This document shows positions 9,999 to 20,464 of a stretch of DNA of 64,000 bases, in pieces. This DNA is from Trichomonas vaginalis G3 (lineage: Eukaryota > Parabasalia > Trichomonadida > Trichomonadidae): NCBI RefSeq assembly GCF_026262505.1, contig NC_067205.1, positions 16,182,001 to 16,246,000 on the forward strand, given 5' to 3'. Positions within the stretch are counted from its first letter, which is position 1. Every line of letters begins with the position of its first letter. A program made the translations under genes and the position numbers. The notes under the pieces were generated by a model, which saw only the letters and a program-made list of their open reading frames with translations, made no database searches and had not been told where the DNA came from.

Positions 9999-10154
9999 GC
10001 AAATATTTCAGTGTTATTATGGTAAATGATCTTTTTTTTTTAATAATTTATGATTTTTTTTTAAACAACATTAAGATTATAACCATTAACTGATATTCTT
10101 CTTCTTTGTAATGGATGCTAATTATATATTCATATCAGTTTATTAATTGATATT

Positions 10155-11948
10155 ATGACTTTCTTGTTATCTCGACCAACAAAGTATGCACAGATAGCTA
10201 ATGGAAACTCGTGGATAGCAGCAACGCCTGATGGACATATGCTTTTTCTTAAAAATGATCAATCTTTTTCAAAATTCTTTCATTTCCAAAATTTAATATC
10301 AAGAATTATATTTTCTCCATCAGCAAACACAGTTTACGTTATTGATTCGCATTTTACAGTCTGTAAACGCTCATTAACTCAAAGAAGTCTCAAAAATGAA
10401 ATAGATAATTTTGTATTTACAGAATTAATAACTATTCCGTTTGCATTGCCAAGTAATTCATTTATAACTATAGTTCCCTACGAGAAATCTATATATCTTG
10501 TTATAAATTCTCATGTTTATATGATAATAGATAATAATATCCATTCAGATTTTAATATTGAAACAGAAATTACTACATTAAAGCCAGTTCCAACAGAATT
10601 AGCTAAGTTATATAACTTAGTTGATGAAAATTGCAATCTTCCATTTGTTATTCTTTGTGGAGCCAAAGATGGAACATTGTCAACGCTTGTATTTCCAAAT
10701 ACACTTGATGTTCATCACGATATCTCCAAACCATTTATCTCAAAATCAGAACCAATAACTCATATTGTAATTTCTCGACAAACGCTGATACTTACAGGAA
10801 AATATGGTACTGTAAATAGTATATCTGTTAGAGGACAAATATCCGGATCTATTCCTTTCCCTGTAGAAGCTGTTTCTATTTCAGATCCGAATTTATTATT
10901 TGTTTCTAGAGGACATCTTTATTCAGCACCACTATTAAACCCATCATCATTCAGTATTGTTGCTTCTTTCCCTGCAAGAATCGTTGCTTCCTGTAGCGGA
11001 TTTTGCATAACAACTTCTGGAGCTTTAATTCCATTTGAAGAGCGGTCTCCGATCACAATTTCACCAAGATCAGAACTTATTGAATTTTCTCTTTCAAGGC
11101 TTCGTGAAATTTCAGAAGAAAATGAAAAACTTTTGCAACAAATTTCAGATGTAGAAGCCAATCTAAGTGATTCGCAGATAATCAAGTCCATAAATAATGG
11201 TAGTAAAGCTTTAGAAGGCGAAATTACCCTTATTCCGTCAATTTCTCCAGATGGAAGATCAAATTTAGTTTGTCAAGTCAAACTAACTCCAATAGGATCA
11301 TATTCATGCCAAGGATTAAGTTTATCATTAATTATTACAACAGCAACTGGTTTCCAAGACATTTATTGCTTACCAAATATTCAAACAATAAATATCAATT
11401 GGGAATTGCCATTAAATATCACAACTACAACGGCAATAACCATTGATTTAGTTGCTTCATGTAGAAATCAAGCAGCTGTTGTTTTAGAAAATATTTATGA
11501 TATAATTGATCTTTCAGCAGAAATTGACCTCCAAAAAGTGAATCTTGGCTCAACATTTAGTAGTTTGACGAGAAATACTGTACAGAATATCTTTAGAATA
11601 GGTGGATCTATTCCACAAGCGTTACTTTCTCCAATGGCAAGACAAGCACCAACAGGAGAAAAATGGACATTAAGAGTTGACGGACAAAACGTCACTGTTG
11701 TTGCTGGATCAAAATCAACGGCAATGGCTGTGAGAGCTGCTGTGGAAAGACGCGCTGAAGCAAAAGGAACATTTAGTATCGAAGCTGCTGATGAAACAAT
11801 TGAAAACTTGAGAGATCAGGCTGATACAATCCTTTCTTCAACAACTGATGAGGTTCTTCCAATAGGAGGAGGAATAAAGAGTAGAGTGGAGTTGTTACAT
11901 GAAAATGCAACAAAAATTGCTAATGAAAAACTGATGCCAGATGTATAG
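10155..11948 (+). CDS. Beta-propeller plus coiled-coil protein, possibly FAAP100/FANCB-like
   Basis: 597 codons. Residues ~1-300 are beta-strand-rich blade-like repeats (ATPDGHMLFLK, ILCGAKDGTLSTLVF, LILTGKYGTVNSISV, PNLLFVSRGHLYSAP). A coiled coil follows at ~315-350 (SRLREISEENEKLLQQISDV), then a beta-sandwich-like region (~370-470) and a C-terminal alpha/beta part. The order CG-x2-DG-x-L, a later 'P-I-x-x-I' strand, then G-x-x-G and 'LF-S-GHLY' recalls FAAP100 and FANCB, the beta-propeller subunits of the Fanconi anaemia core complex that support FANCL. This is pattern recognition only; an unrelated propeller protein (for example a trafficking or BBS-type subunit) is possible. Confidence 0.6.
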   Translation: MTFLLSRPTKYAQIANGNSWIAATPDGHMLFLKNDQSFSKFFHFQNLISRIIFSPSANTVYVIDSHFTVCKRSLTQRSLKNEIDNFVFTELITIPFALPSNSFITIVPYEKSIYLVINSHVYMIIDNNIHSDFNIETEITTLKPVPTELAKLYNLVDENCNLPFVILCGAKDGTLSTLVFPNTLDVHHDISKPFISKSEPITHIVISRQTLILTGKYGTVNSISVRGQISGSIPFPVEAVSISDPNLLFVSRGHLYSAPLLNPSSFSIVASFPARIVASCSGFCITTSGALIPFEERSPITISPRSELIEFSLSRLREISEENEKLLQQISDVEANLSDSQIIKSINNGSKALEGEITLIPSISPDGRSNLVCQVKLTPIGSYSCQGLSLSLIITTATGFQDIYCLPNIQTININWELPLNITTTTAITIDLVASCRNQAAVVLENIYDIIDLSAEIDLQKVNLGSTFSSLTRNTVQNIFRIGGSIPQALLSPMARQAPTGEKWTLRVDGQNVTVVAGSKSTAMAVRAAVERRAEAKGTFSIEAADETIENLRDQADTILSSTTDEVLPIGGGIKSRVELLHENATKIANEKLMPDV

Positions 11949-12429
11949 ATGATTATTTTGTTTATTTATTTGTTTGTATAAAAAATCATATTAATATAAA
12001 GCATGTTTTACTATTAATTTTGCATTATATCATAAATAATCCAACAAATTCAATCAAAATTATTTAATTGAGCATGTTCTTGATTGAGAGAATTCATTTT
12101 TATGAGTAATATAGCTGTGCCTTCCAAAATAAAGATGTGATTTGTTGTTTTTATAAAATAGTATTGAAAAATTATTAGATTTCATTTGCAACGACCATAA
12201 TTCTAATATATGCTTTAAATAACTCTTGGTATTAAGATATAGATAATTATGTTTCACAAAAGCACATTTTCATCAAATTCGGATATGGAAATGAGTAAAA
12301 AATATGACTAAAAGCAATTTTAGAAGATAAATTCAATATTACTGATTATGTATAGACTATTTTACGCTAAATTTGATCACTTTCTTCTTTTCTTAACGGA
12401 CGGCCTAATTATAAACGAGCGATCTTTCA
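11949..12429. other. Intergenic spacer upstream of MCM7
   Basis: About 480 AT-rich bases. The last ~20 bases (CGAGCGATCTTTCA directly before the ATG) probably contain the MCM7 transcription start. No other feature seen. Confidence 0.4.
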
Positions 12430-14532
12430 ATGAGCGAGAAGTCGAAGAATCAATATATCAACTACCCAACTCAGATTGAGCAGCTCAAAGAATTCTTAGA
12501 TACATACACAGGTAGCGAATCAGAGCCTAAATACAAGGCTCTTATCGACAAAATCATTCAAAGAACTTCAGATACTTTAGAAATTGAATTAGATGATGTT
12601 TTCGATTATAACGAACCTTTAGGCAGAAGTATTGTACAAAATACACATCGCTATATTGAAATGATTTCGAGAATTGTTGATGAAATGATTCCAGAGTCAC
12701 TCGACATGAGTAATCAGTTTGAAGCTATTGCAATGGCTCGTATTGCTGCAGCTAATGAATCCGGAGCTCCAAAGAAGTTCCCACCACAACTTCACCGTCG
12801 CTTTAACGTACATATCCTTCTACCATCAAAGCAAAAAGTTCTTCCTATGAGAGAAGTTAAGTCTGAAAATATCGGCCAACTTGTTCGCATGCGTGGTTTA
12901 GTTACACGTATTACACAAGTTAAGCCACTTATTTCTGTGGCTACATATACTTGCAATCAGTGCTCTGAAGAAACATTTCAAACTATTACAACACCAACAT
13001 TCATTCCAAAGACAGTTTGCGAATCTCAAACATGCAAAAACAATCCAAAACCAGGTCAACTTACATTGCAAACTCGTGGATCTAAATTCGAGAAATTCCA
13101 AGTTATTCGAGTACAAGAAATCTCAAGCGAAGTTCCAGCAGGCCATATTCCACGCGCAATGACAATTTATGCTCGTGATTCACTCGTTCAGCTTTGCAAT
13201 ACTGGTGATGTTATTGAAGTAAGTGGTATATTCCTTCCATTACCAATTAAAGCATTTCGTCAGAGTTTAGTCAGTGAAACATATATCGAAGCACAAAACA
13301 TCATTGTAGCACCGAAATACGACGAACAACTTGAAGAAGAAACAAGTACAGCAACAGATGAAGAAGCAAGAACCTATGCTGCCCTTGCATCTTCAATTGC
13401 TCCCGAAATCTTCGGAATGGATGATGTTAAGAAGGCTTTACTTCTTGAACTCGTTGGTGGCGTTACTCGTACGTTCGAAGATGGTGTTCGTATTCGTGGT
13501 GACATCAACATTTTGTTGATGGGTGATCCTGGTGTTGCCAAATCACAACTTCTTAAGTATGTTGCACGTATATCACCACGTGCTGTTTATACAACAGGCA
13601 GAGGTTCATCTGGCGTCGGTTTAACAGCTGCAGTTCTTAAAGATCCAGTTACAGGCGAAATGGCACTTGAAGGTGGTGCTCTTGTTCTTGCTGATAATGG
13701 TATCTGCTGTATCGATGAATTCGATAAGATGCAGGACTCAGATAGAACAGCAATTTACGAAGTTATGGAACAACAGACAGTTTCCATTGCTAAGGCAGGA
13801 ATTACAACAACATTAAATGCTAGAACAGCTATTCTTGCTGCTGCTAACCCTGTTCATTCAAGATATTTAATTAACAGATCATTATTAGAAAACGTTAACC
13901 TTCCAGCTGCTCTCATTTCACGTTTCGATCTCCTCTTCTTACTCTTAGATCGTCCAACAGTTGAAAGTGATAAAGCTTTGGCCGAACATATCGCTTATGT
14001 CCATATGAACATGCGCGCTCCAGATTCAACAGCTCGCGTTAGCTTAGCCAAGCTTCGTGAACATATCGCTAAGGCTAAGGAGTATAGTCCTATTATTCCT
14101 CCAGAACTCGAAAATTACATTAGCTCAGCTTATGTTGAAATGCGTATGGAAAATACAGAAGAGCCTATTACACCACGTTATCTTCTTGCTATTCTCCGTC
14201 TTTCAATGTCTCTTGCTAAATTAAGATTTGCTGACGTTGTTACAGTTGATGATGTTGATGAAGCACTTAGACTTGTTAAGGCTTCTAAACTTTCTCTCGA
14301 AACAAAGCCAGAAGATCAGAGTAAGCAAGATAACATTACAGCAATCTACACAAAGATTAACAATGCATTCCGCGGTCATAAGAATGTTAACGTTTCTGAA
14401 ATTGAGAAACTCATTCTTAACAGCGGCTTTACAAAAGAAGATCTCGTTAATACCCTCGATACTTATGAGCGTTATGGCGTGTTTATGCTTAACCCATCAC
14501 GTACTGTTGTTACATTTGTTCAAAATCAATAA
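12430..14532 (+). CDS. MCM7: Replicative helicase subunit MCM7
   Basis: 700 codons, about the usual length for Mcm7. The N terminus YPTQIEQLKEFLDTY is typical of MCM7 orthologues. A zinc ribbon is visible at ~175-205 (CNQC ... CESQTC). The AAA+ core has Walker A GDPGVAKSQ (~366), Walker B CCIDEFDKM (~426) and the arginine-finger block SRFD (~496). The LEGGALVLADNGICC stretch and EVMEQQTVSIAKAG are MCM signatures. A winged-helix C terminus follows. It works in the nucleus as part of the MCM2-7 ring that unwinds origins. No disruption is seen. The gene is less AT-rich than its surroundings, like other highly expressed trichomonad genes. Confidence 0.96.
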   Translation: MSEKSKNQYINYPTQIEQLKEFLDTYTGSESEPKYKALIDKIIQRTSDTLEIELDDVFDYNEPLGRSIVQNTHRYIEMISRIVDEMIPESLDMSNQFEAIAMARIAAANESGAPKKFPPQLHRRFNVHILLPSKQKVLPMREVKSENIGQLVRMRGLVTRITQVKPLISVATYTCNQCSEETFQTITTPTFIPKTVCESQTCKNNPKPGQLTLQTRGSKFEKFQVIRVQEISSEVPAGHIPRAMTIYARDSLVQLCNTGDVIEVSGIFLPLPIKAFRQSLVSETYIEAQNIIVAPKYDEQLEEETSTATDEEARTYAALASSIAPEIFGMDDVKKALLLELVGGVTRTFEDGVRIRGDINILLMGDPGVAKSQLLKYVARISPRAVYTTGRGSSGVGLTAAVLKDPVTGEMALEGGALVLADNGICCIDEFDKMQDSDRTAIYEVMEQQTVSIAKAGITTTLNARTAILAAANPVHSRYLINRSLLENVNLPAALISRFDLLFLLLDRPTVESDKALAEHIAYVHMNMRAPDSTARVSLAKLREHIAKAKEYSPIIPPELENYISSAYVEMRMENTEEPITPRYLLAILRLSMSLAKLRFADVVTVDDVDEALRLVKASKLSLETKPEDQSKQDNITAIYTKINNAFRGHKNVNVSEIEKLILNSGFTKEDLVNTLDTYERYGVFMLNPSRTVVTFVQNQ

Positions 14533-15158
14533 AATAATATTATTTTTATAAAGTTTTTTTCTATAAAATTTCTAAAAACTGCTAATTTCATTTATTCGTT
14601 TCAAGAAAATGGATTGCTCTCAATATATGCCATGTACAATCGAATGTACATATTGCTATTCGTTATTAAATGATGATTAACAATATCATCATTGATTGAA
14701 TGATTGGATACTGAAAAAGTTTGCTATATCATCAAACCAAACAAAATTAACTTTACCGAGGAAATGATTACCAATTGAAAGTCAAACTAGATTTATTAAC
14801 TAAATTATTATGTATGTAGTTCAGTCATCAATGTTTTGCTCTACATGGAATTTATTTAGGGAGTAATATAGCAATTCAGCAAGTATCAAATTTTATATCT
14901 TTTTCAATTTTACCGGTAATCATAAATAGGATGGGTCCATATATCAGGATGTGCATAGGATTGAACAGCCTGATCTCTAAAATAGAATTTCTTCTTGGAT
15001 TTGGGAAATCTTCAATTTGTCATGTCAATTTCTCCTCACTTAATAGCTACAAAAAATATTCACAGTATATATACATTACGGTTCTCTTATCATATTAAAT
15101 TTTTTATTCGAAAATAAACCAAATCACCGGTTTGAGAAAAATTGACAATAGAATATAA
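14533..15158. other. Intergenic spacer
   Basis: About 625 bases, AT-rich. A palindromic patch near 14627-14655 (ATGTACAATCGAATGTACAT) can form a short hairpin. No gene recognised. Confidence 0.4.
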
Positions 15159-17390
15159 ATGGCATCTACAGATGTCAAAGAATCATCAAACTTGATGGAC
15201 GAGCTCCGCCATGTCCAGCTCTTACTCAAGCGCGAAGATATTTTTTACGATTTTCAGGCAAATGAAATTAAGGAACTTAACCAATCCTTGAGAAATGAAT
15301 CACAAAAAGTTTTATACCTTCAGAAATTCCTTATTTATTTACACATGTGCTCTATGGGTGATAAGTGCGTTAAACTTCCACCTAAATACTATGATTCTCT
15401 TTTCAAGGATATCCCAGACAAACAACAGCAGCCATCAGCTTCAAACCAAGTCAATGTTTTCAACAAGATTATCTCTGTCTTCACAACAGATATCGAGCTC
15501 CTTGCTAAGTCTGTTTCAGAATTAATCACAAAGAAGCCAGAATCTGCCGACTTACTCACTTTTTCAACAATTCCAGGTCTTTTCGGCTATCTTTGGAGCG
15601 CCGAAGCTGCCGAGAATTTCCTCAAGTTCATGCAGAAGGTTATTGCTACAAATGTTATTGTCGCAAAAACATTAGCTCGCGTAATCTTTGCTCTTCCTCA
15701 ATTCCGCTTATTCTTCGACTCAGTTATCAGCGACCTTGTCAATAAAGTCCCATCTGTTACGAATGCCGAGCAAGCCGAGCAATTCACCACCGAATTCATT
15801 CAGAAGTGGAAGGACATTGTTCAGTTCTGCCCAGATATCGTCAAAACAGCTGCTACTTTCACAGACAGTCCAGCACAATTACTTTTAGAGTCATTTATCA
15901 AGCCAGCCTTCGATTCTCCACTTACTTTCGGCATTGTTCCAATCAGCCTTCGTGTTGGACCAGAACCAACCAACCTTATCGCTGAAAGTCTCGGAAAACA
16001 TATCGATGAACTCTGGAAAGCCATCGACGAAGTTCCAAAAGCCTCACCACTTCCTTCTGCCGAGAAGTTGACCAAGATTCTCCCAGATCTTGGCAAGTCT
16101 GCCCTCTTTACAAGCGAAGATCTTGCAAATTTGACAGATCTCGTTACTTATGCCATTGAAATCAACCCAGATTTCCCTGTCAAGCCAACCCAGCTCGATC
16201 GCCAGGCCACAAGTGAGGAATACAACTCATATTCCTTCACATTGCCATCTGTCCAAGAAGTTCACTACGCAGACCACTCCAATTCCGAGTTATCTCCTCA
16301 GGATGAGATCGAACTTCAACTTCGCCAGATGCTTATTGGCGTAGATGTCATTCCTCTCGCTGCTCAATCGAATGATTCTCCAGACATGGTTTCGCTCCTC
16401 AAGAGCCAGGTCCAACTTGCTCGCCCAGACCACAGATTGCTCTTGGAGATGAAGATTGATGATTTCGAGACAGCTAGACGTAAGGTTGATGCTGATAAGC
16501 AGAGTTCTTCATTCCAGGACTTCTTGAACCTTCTTAAGGAGAAGTTTAAACAAAGACAACCAGACAGACTCGAGAAACTTTCAAAGATTTCCCTTTACAA
16601 CACTGAATTTTCTCAAATGGGACAACTTTCAAAGGGTCTTAAGAAATCCATCGATTTCTACAGAGATGTCCTTAGATTCCATCTCGTCGAGCAGTGGTTG
16701 AACGAAACAAAGCCTTTGGCTTCAATTTCAGACCAATTATGCACAGAAAGTGCCAAATTCGTACAGTTCTTCAACCAGACAGTCGAACAATGGAAAGGCT
16801 GGTGCAAGAACAGAAGCTATACACCAATCTGCTCCTTCGAAATTCTTCATAACATCATCATGCGCGAATTACCACTCGAAAGGTTCCTCCAGATGAATCC
16901 AGACTACGCCAAGTACGATGAGAACTGCTGCAACGGCATCAAGGATAAGAAAGAAGAACTTCTCAGACAAAATACTTTCGATTTCACTTCAACCTTCCAA
17001 GAAAATCCGAAATTACTCGAAGCAGCTCAACGTCAATTACAAAGAGCCTTTGATGCTCCACTTCCATTAGTCAAATTACACTACTTCAGTGAAGCATTGA
17101 ATACTCTTGTCTTTGTGTTGACATTCGAAGGCCACAAGGAAATCGGTGCTGACCAGTGGTTGCCAATGACCATTCTCCTTCTCGTTCTCGCTGCTCCTGA
17201 AAGACTTCCTTCCACAATCAAGTACATCGACCACTTCGTAAAGTCTCTCAGCGACAACCAGTCATCGGAGATGAGGTTGATCTCTGAACAGACAGACTAC
17301 AACTTCACAATGGTCAAATCTTCCCTCATGCACTTCCAGAAGTCAATCCCTGGAATTGGCCCGGCTGAAGGTGAAGCAGGAATGATTTAA
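15159..17390 (+). CDS. VPS9-domain protein, probable Rab5-family GEF
   Basis: 743 codons from an ATG. The C-terminal ~150 residues show a VPS9 pattern: APLPLVKLHYFSEALNTL, then GADQWLPMTILLLVLA with the conserved Asp and Pro, then YIDHFVKSL and LISEQTDYNFTMVKSSL. In this family the domain catalyses GDP release on Rab5-type GTPases at early endosomes. The front ~600 residues are helical; the N terminus (LQKFLIYLHMCS) and the FGYLWS region recall the RasGAP-like helical domains of GAPVD1/RME-6 proteins, but no arginine finger is obvious. Its codon choice is biased to C-ending codons, suggesting good expression. Confidence 0.7.
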   Translation: MASTDVKESSNLMDELRHVQLLLKREDIFYDFQANEIKELNQSLRNESQKVLYLQKFLIYLHMCSMGDKCVKLPPKYYDSLFKDIPDKQQQPSASNQVNVFNKIISVFTTDIELLAKSVSELITKKPESADLLTFSTIPGLFGYLWSAEAAENFLKFMQKVIATNVIVAKTLARVIFALPQFRLFFDSVISDLVNKVPSVTNAEQAEQFTTEFIQKWKDIVQFCPDIVKTAATFTDSPAQLLLESFIKPAFDSPLTFGIVPISLRVGPEPTNLIAESLGKHIDELWKAIDEVPKASPLPSAEKLTKILPDLGKSALFTSEDLANLTDLVTYAIEINPDFPVKPTQLDRQATSEEYNSYSFTLPSVQEVHYADHSNSELSPQDEIELQLRQMLIGVDVIPLAAQSNDSPDMVSLLKSQVQLARPDHRLLLEMKIDDFETARRKVDADKQSSSFQDFLNLLKEKFKQRQPDRLEKLSKISLYNTEFSQMGQLSKGLKKSIDFYRDVLRFHLVEQWLNETKPLASISDQLCTESAKFVQFFNQTVEQWKGWCKNRSYTPICSFEILHNIIMRELPLERFLQMNPDYAKYDENCCNGIKDKKEELLRQNTFDFTSTFQENPKLLEAAQRQLQRAFDAPLPLVKLHYFSEALNTLVFVLTFEGHKEIGADQWLPMTILLLVLAAPERLPSTIKYIDHFVKSLSDNQSSEMRLISEQTDYNFTMVKSSLMHFQKSIPGIGPAEGEAGMI

Positions 17391-17813
17391 GTATTAATTT
17401 TGTCCTGGTTTTTTAAAACGTTTCTCTTTAAAAAAATAATATTTCATTTTATAGGAAAATTTACAACATTTTTTTACTAATTAAATCAGACAAATACATC
17501 CAAAACCAATAAAAAATCATTGTGCTATTGATAGAATCCTTAAATTGAGAAAATAATATGAGATATATTGCATTGATCATGAATTAGAAGATATCAAAGG
17601 TAGCTCAAATTATACAAATCCGAAAATATATGTATTACTTTTGTAATATTTTCATATTATGAACGAAATTACAATATTTTTTATTTCATCTAATATCTTG
17701 CAAACCTAAGTAAATAGAAACAGTTTCACATGAAAAGATTAGTAATATTTAAACTATAAACTCATGATAAAATTTTTTATTCTAATAAAAAAATAAAAAA
17801 CAAACAAAAAAAG
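17391..17813. other. Convergent intergenic region
   Basis: About 420 AT-rich bases between two converging genes, holding both 3' ends. Nothing else seen. Confidence 0.5.
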
Positions 17814-19989
17814 TTAAAATACTTCTATATCAAGTATGTTTGATGGATCAGGCTCATCAACGAACTCATCCTCTTCTTCTTCAAACGTTGGTAAAGTAGT
17901 ATTCAAGATTGTTTCATATGCAAAGAGGTTTTCTTCATGTTCCCAGTTATTTGGAAGATATCCGATATCAATGTTGATATTCCATGTTGCTTCAACCAAT
18001 GGTGGTCTTAATTCATACATCGAAGTTGAGCTTTCCATGGTTGAATTCATGGCAGAATGCATGGACATGTCATTGAAATTGCTGTCCGAAGCTTTCTTCT
18101 CATTCTCTCTGGCGAAATCATCCCAAACCGTTTTAATTGTGTTTTCAAACGATTTGTTTAACTTAGTACTAAGAAATCTGATGTCTTTCCTTGGTTTAGA
18201 AACGTACACCAAGTTCTCAACCGTTGAAAGATCCTTAATAAATTGAATAAATTTGTTTGGATCCGTCAAATTGGATTTATCGACCTTTAAGTGCTCAATA
18301 CTCTTGTTTATATGGAGTATATTACTAAGAATGTTCAATCCTTCATCACCAATGTTGTTTCCAGAGTAATTTAGTGAAAGAAGATAATTATGAGAGGACA
18401 AAGCACGTTGTAGAGCGATTAATCCGTTAATATTGAAATATTGGAGTGTTCCTGCCAATGAAAGTTTCTCCAATTTAGTGTCGCTGATGAGTCTTGCGAA
18501 AGCAAGTAAAATTTCATCTCTGGCATCCATGGAAAAGCTGCAATCTTCGAAGAAAGCTGTTCTAAGAGACTTAATTGATGTCAAATAATGCAAAAGTTTA
18601 GCGTTAATTGGGTTTTTGTTCCATCTAATATCGTTAATGAAGAAAATATTCGTAGATTCTGGCATTTCTTCAAAGATATGGAATTTCTGGACCTTTGGAG
18701 GGAACTGGGCATTGGAAAAATCAACAGCAATGCTTGATCTGAAAGGTTGTAAAGCCAAAAATTCGGCAAGCGAATTCATTTTCCAGGAAACTTCACTCAA
18801 ATTGAGTTTATTGATGGAAATTGGGAAATAATGATCAGTTTTTGTGATCTTTGAACAGTAATTTTGAGACAGATTCAATTTCGACAGGTAAAGTGTATCA
18901 TCGGTAATTGAATTTAGAATAACAGCAATATCTAGATCCATATTTTTGAGTTTAAACTCTTGGATGTCGGCCAGAGAAACAAATTTGAAAACTTTTGGAA
19001 GCATCGCTTCAGATATCTTCTTCGAATCATTGCAGACTTCCAAACAAACGAGTTTCTCAAATGCTTTAACATTGTTGTAGAAAATTTCGTAAATTTGAGG
19101 ACTTAAATTACAATTATCGAATTTCAATCTTTTGAGGTTATTCGCGAGATGAATTGTCACTAAACTTGTTGCCATTTCTGGAGTAAAGCTTGAATTAACA
19201 AATTTAATTGTCCTAAGTCCAGAATTTGGAATACTTTGGACAAATAATTTGAAATCATTTGAATTTTGATGGTCTTTGATGGTAAGTTCTTCAATAGTAT
19301 TGTTTTCATTAAGTATTACTGATAATGATCCGTAAAGGTTATGAAAATGAAGACCACCAATTACAATTTTATGAACATTTCTCGTTAAGCTTAAAGCCCT
19401 GCAAAATGCAGCAAGAACTTTAGGCTCGAGTGAGTGATGAACAATTGCCAGCGGTAGGTTTTTCAGTAAATTCTTTTTCATTGCTTGTAATAATTGCGAT
19501 ACAGGTCTTTCATCGAGAGATAGACTGCAAGACAAAAACAAGTAAATAAATTGATCTTTCGGGACAGAAGATGGAGGAATAGAATACGGAATTGAGTACT
19601 TAATTGTATCTTCATCCTGAAAAATCGACTTTAAGAAAGAAACAATTGGTATAATTAATGAATCAATGTTTTCTTTCTTGATGTGCAAACTATATCCATC
19701 GAATTTAAAAAGAGCTTCTGATTCATCAAGTACATGAATAGAAGTAAGGTCAATCCAAGGATAAACGTATTTGATTTTAACATTATTCCACAACCCAGTT
19801 TGACTATTAATATAAAGAGCCGAAGTTGTAGCAACCAAAAAACGTTTATCATATTTTTTCTTGGAATTAAGCTTTAGAACCCATGCTGCATTTAAAGGTG
19901 CCTCGATCTTAGTGTCTATTTGAGAAGAAAACGACTCTGTTGGTTAGAAATAAATACATACGTAAAGATTTGATATTACGAGAGCTCAT
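17814..19989 (-). CDS. CARMIL-like leucine-rich repeat protein, two exons
   Basis: Starts at the ATG on minus strand 19989-19987 (MSSRNIKSL), is interrupted by a 25-nt intron (19937-19961), and continues to 17814. Spliced length is 2151 nt (716 residues) with no frame loss. Without the intron the long frame has no ATG at its start. Residues ~20-110 resemble the CARMIL PH domain (AAWVLKLNSKKKYDKRFLVA, then ALYINSQ). LRRs fill ~150-560 (for example LKRLKFDNCNLSPQIYEIF, LLSLNYSGNNIGDEGLNIL). The C terminus is acidic and serine-rich (FEEEEDEFVDEPD). CARMIL proteins bind capping protein and regulate actin at the membrane. Trichomonads have many LRR proteins, so the exact assignment is moderate. 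Confidence 0.75.
19937..19961 (-). other. 25-nt spliceosomal intron
   Basis: On the minus strand the intron starts GTATGT, has eight A/T bases, then CTAAC (branch-point motif) and ends CAACAG. Trichomonad introns are known to carry GTAYGT at the 5' site and a fused ACTAACACACAG-type branch/3' motif, with some only ~25 nt long. Removing it joins TTA-C with AG-TCG (phase 1) and connects an ATG-started exon of nine codons to the long LRR frame. The stop just upstream of exon 2 lies inside the intron. Confidence 0.88.
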
Positions 19990-20464
19990 TTTTTTAGGTT
20001 CTGAAAAATAATCGTAAACTTTCAGTTACCAAATAAAATATCCATTATTTTGTTATTGATATATGGTTTCTTCAGAATGAATTTTTGGACTGCATGCTTT
20101 GAAAATTGTTAATCAATTTCAATGAGTTATTTGATGAGTAAAAATCATATTTGTTTATGGTATTATGAGTAATAAAAATATTCAAATCTGAAGATTTCCT
20201 TACATTTTTGAAAATAACGGTTTTAACCTTTCAATTACAAGGTGAATGTAAAACTATGTATTTAAATATGTTGCTTCATGTGGATTGAAGTTGAGATTAA
20301 ATAAAATTTGATCGATTTTATGAAAAATTTTCAAAATTGATTGTTGTCTTGAATATATTCAAAGTGAATAATATAAAATTGTGGTTTTCAAAGCGTAAAA
20401 AAATTTCAATGCTCTATGATAGGACAAACGAAAAAAGCTTCAACATTCATAATCATGAAATAGT
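19990..20464. other. Intergenic spacer
   Basis: About 475 AT-rich bases between two minus-strand genes. It includes the promoter of the LRR gene near 19990-20040. No ORF or repeat recognised. Confidence 0.4.
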
